Positions 62,031 through 64,000 of a stretch of DNA of 64,000 nt are shown here, one piece after another. The first letter of the stretch is position 1. Every line of letters starts with the position of its first letter. The notes under the pieces were generated by a model. That model worked only from the letters and a program-made list of their open reading frames with translations. It ran no database searches and had not been told where the DNA came from. The position numbers and the translations under genes were made by a program. The stretch spans positions 62,001-126,000 of the forward strand of contig CAVQUX010000024.1 of assembly GCA_963716925.1 (NCBI GenBank), in the 5' to 3' direction. This DNA is from DAISKN01 sp963716925. GTDB taxonomy: Bacteria; Acidobacteriota; Vicinamibacteria; Marinacidobacterales; SMYC01.

Positions 62031-63522
62031 GCGGCGTGCCGAAGGCCACGAGGAACATCACCGATTTTCCCGAAGCGTGCGGAGAAAAGAACTCCGTGAC
62101 CGCGTCGTCGAAGAACGTGAGGCCGGTCGCGCCCAGACCCAGAGCGTACGAGGCGAGATAGGCCCTGCCGCCGATGAGGCCGCCTTCGAGCTGCGCCACC
62201 CGGTAGCCCCGGTCTCCATAACGCGCGAGGACGGGCTCGAGATCCACCAGAAGGTAGAGATTCGCGGCCGCATCCCCCGCCAAGTCCTGCTCGAGATCGA
62301 GGAACCGGGCGTTCGCGCGGATGTCCCCCTCCCGAAGAATCTCCAGGCCGCGAACCCCTGGATGGAAAGCGTAGGCGCCCGGCGGAAGGCCGCTCACGTT
62401 GTTCGCGATCACATAGGGATCGCAGAGCGTCGTCTCCGCCGGAAGCGAGTCAGCGCTCACTCCGCGCGTGGAGCGGGCAAGAATCGAAGAGAGAGCTCGA
62501 TAGTCGATCGCCTTCGACCTCTGAAACGCGCGGGATGAGCCGCGCTTGCGGATGACGCGCTCGACCTCCGAAAGCCCCATCGTCTCCGGCGGCGGCGCGT
62601 CGAGATGGCGTAGCGTCTTGCCGCTCCCCTCGTGCCGCGTCGTCGGAATCGGTCCCCAGTCCCTCCACTCCCGTGCTTCGGCCCCGCTTCCGAGGGAGCT
62701 CGCTTTCTGCATCTCCCGGATCTCCGGGTAGTCGACCTCAGCGGCAGAAAGGGGCGTTGTCTCGAGGCCCAGAGGCTCCATGGTCGGAGGCGCGGCCGGT
62801 CCTCTTCGCCCGGGATCGGCAACGGCGACGAGCGCGACCGCCGACTCCTTCTCCGCGTCGATATCCAGAAGGCGATGGACGATCCCGTCGGCGAAACCCA
62901 GAAGGAGGCGCATCGGAACTCCGGCGGCCGCACCCACGGCGAAGAGATTCGCGAGCATCGTGCCGCTGTCCCAGAACGCGTGCCGATAGGCGCGGGCGCG
63001 GTACTTCCAGGCGTTCCGCCAGTAGGTCGTGGTCAGCGCCAGGAACGAGCCGGCGTCCGCGGCGCTCGCTTCCCCGCCCGTCGCCTCCACCAGATGGCCG
63101 CGGAAATCCCCGGACCTGAGGCGGTCGAGGGTGTGAAGGCGCGGATCGTAATGGTAAACCCCGGCATCGAGACCCTCGAGCCCTCCGGTCACGAGATAAA
63201 CCTCCACGTGATAGAGGGCTCCGGTGCAGGCGGCCGCGCGAAAGGGCATCCGGCCTCGCGGGCCCCGGAGATGCTTGGTGATTCCCGCCGTGTGGAAGAG
63301 AACCCGCGACAGCGTCTCGACGGTGAGCGCTGGCCGCATGCCGGTCGCTTCGGAGGGCGCGGAAACGGGGGCGAGCGGCGCTTTCTCCGCGCCCGGGTAG
63401 ATCTTGAAGGCGAGCGGCTGGTTTTCCCAGTCGAGGAAGTGAGGCACCGTCCGCACGCTGAGGGGACTGTGCTTCGTTCTCTCGTGGTAGAGGCGGGCCG
63501 TTTCCGAGCTCCACCGCGACAT
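61999..63522 (-). CDS. SagB/ThcOx-family dehydrogenase with two nitroreductase domains
   Basis: A 507-aa flavin oxidoreductase. SagB enzymes oxidise azolines to azoles in peptide natural products, but stand-alone two-domain members like this have unclear roles. Domain 1 has RTKHSPLSVRTVPHFLDWENQP, AFWDSGTMLANLFAVG; domain 2 has VIRKRGSSRAFQRS, YVIANNVSGLPPGAY and QLEGGLIGGRAYLASYALGLG. No YcaO or precursor gene is seen in the window. It is divergent from cofE, with a very short gap. Confidence 0.87.
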   Translation of the reverse strand: MSRWSSETARLYHERTKHSPLSVRTVPHFLDWENQPLAFKIYPGAEKAPLAPVSAPSEATGMRPALTVETLSRVLFHTAGITKHLRGPRGRMPFRAAACTGALYHVEVYLVTGGLEGLDAGVYHYDPRLHTLDRLRSGDFRGHLVEATGGEASAADAGSFLALTTTYWRNAWKYRARAYRHAFWDSGTMLANLFAVGAAAGVPMRLLLGFADGIVHRLLDIDAEKESAVALVAVADPGRRGPAAPPTMEPLGLETTPLSAAEVDYPEIREMQKASSLGSGAEAREWRDWGPIPTTRHEGSGKTLRHLDAPPPETMGLSEVERVIRKRGSSRAFQRSKAIDYRALSSILARSTRGVSADSLPAETTLCDPYVIANNVSGLPPGAYAFHPGVRGLEILREGDIRANARFLDLEQDLAGDAAANLYLLVDLEPVLARYGDRGYRVAQLEGGLIGGRAYLASYALGLGATGLTFFDDAVTEFFSPHASGKSVMFLVAFGTPLTASLEARQV

Positions 63523-63578
63523 CGGGTGGATGGTAGCACGGCTGTGCGATAATGCCGGGCTCCGGAGCGCGGGTATTC

Positions 63579-64000
63579 ATGTCAGGAAGGGCATCGCGTC
63601 GAATCGAGGTCGTCGGCCTCGGAGGCCTTCCGGAGATCCGCCCCGGGGACGATCTCGCCTCTCTCGCGCTCGACGCCTGCGAAAGAGAGGAGATTCCACC
63701 CGCGGACGGGGACGTTTTCGTGTTCACCCAGAAGGTCGTCTCCAAGAGCGAAGGGCGCGTCGTCTCTCTCGCCGGCGTCTCCCCGTCCGCGCTCGCCGCG
63801 CGGTTCGCGGAGGAATCCGGACGTGACCCGAGGCTCGTCGAGCTCGTGCTCCGGGAAGCGGCACGCGTGGTCCGTATGGACCGCGGCGTTCTCGTGACCG
63901 AGACACGCCACGGGCTGGTCTGCGCCAACTCGGGGGTCGACTCCTCGAACGTGGAAGAGGACGACGCGGTTTGTCTCCTCCCGGAGGATCCGGACCGGTC
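63579..64000 (+). CDS. cofE: Coenzyme F420-0:L-glutamate ligase, N-terminal part (cut by window edge)
   Basis: The plus strand is open from ATG 63579 (or 63552) to the window end. The product starts RRIEVVGLGGLPEIRPGDDL, VFTQKVVSKSEGRVV, LREAARVVRM and HGLVCANSGVDSSN, which are the CofE signatures for adding glutamate to F420-0. About 140 residues of some 250 are visible. A GATAAT (63548-63553) overlaps the upstream ATG, so ATG 63579 is favoured. Divergent from the SagB-type gene. Confidence 0.92.
   Translation, partial: MSGRASRRIEVVGLGGLPEIRPGDDLASLALDACEREEIPPADGDVFVFTQKVVSKSEGRVVSLAGVSPSALAARFAEESGRDPRLVELVLREAARVVRMDRGVLVTETRHGLVCANSGVDSSNVEEDDAVCLLPEDPDR

Noticed and set aside
1..64000. 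CRISPR arrays, tRNA or rRNA genes, transposases and phage genes
   Set aside because: Scanned by eye on both strands. No regular repeat-spacer blocks, cloverleaf-forming sequences or transposase-like ORFs were found; a covariance search was not possible.

Overview
High-GC window (by eye roughly two thirds G+C) from a Gram-negative-type bacterial chromosome. No rRNA, tRNA, CRISPR array or phage was found. The gene content best fits an Acidobacteriota-like organism: a Ser/Thr kinase fused to TPRs, sulfatase-like/TPR fusions, a GWxTD-domain protein, an Oar-like TonB-dependent receptor, many secreted amidohydrolases, an FG-GAP/CRTAC1 protein and an F420 gene. This placement is inferred from gene families, not from a marker-gene tree.

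Layout. 0-8 kb: pheS-pheT (pheT is cut by the window edge), then a divergent run of a D-aminopeptidase, a DUF3052 protein and a secreted polysaccharide deacetylase. Next come arginase, a small hydrolase and a TPR protein on the other strand. 7.8-13.3 kb: a trypsin-like protease divergent from a large zinc-ribbon/kinase/TPR protein, then an internally deleted SDR remnant. 13.3-17 kb: an ECF sigma factor, a zinc-type anti-sigma factor (frameshifted) and two HEAT-repeat proteins, all linked by 4-nt overlaps or short gaps. A canonical-looking AACC-N16-CGTC promoter lies in front of the sigma gene. 17-29.5 kb: a peptidase and amidohydrolase zone (M19 dipeptidase, a three-gene amidohydrolase operon, a beta-propeller/amidohydrolase fusion), with metG and an aldo/keto reductase.

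29.8-38 kb: TonB-dependent receptor, APC permease, beta-hydroxyacid dehydrogenase, BKACE enzyme and a CocE-type peptidase on one strand. The last four look like an uptake and breakdown operon for a beta-hydroxy acid or peptide-derived compound. Nearly every gene from about 28.8 to 40.7 kb carries frameshifts, some at G homopolymers, which looks more like local sequence error than real gene decay.

38.4-48.7 kb: a probable envelope-related cluster of a GWxTD/TPR protein, a TPR-only protein and two divergent alkaline-phosphatase-superfamily/TPR proteins. Two toxin-antitoxin modules are interleaved or adjacent: nucleotidyltransferase type, and RHH/MazF. 48.7-54.9 kb: a long leftward, tightly overlapped series (nuclease, Tat lipoprotein, cyclophilin, tetraheme cytochrome, CxxxCxxCC protein, CRTAC1-type FG-GAP protein) with an inserted REP-like palindromic element. 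55-64 kb: M20 amidohydrolase, HtrA-type protease, methyltransferase with a polytopic membrane protein, a diguanylate cyclase, a periplasmic unknown, a two-domain SagB-type oxidoreductase, and divergent from it the start of cofE (coenzyme F420 biosynthesis).

In several places a -10-like hexamer lies only 6-8 nt before the start codon, so leaderless transcription may be used here.
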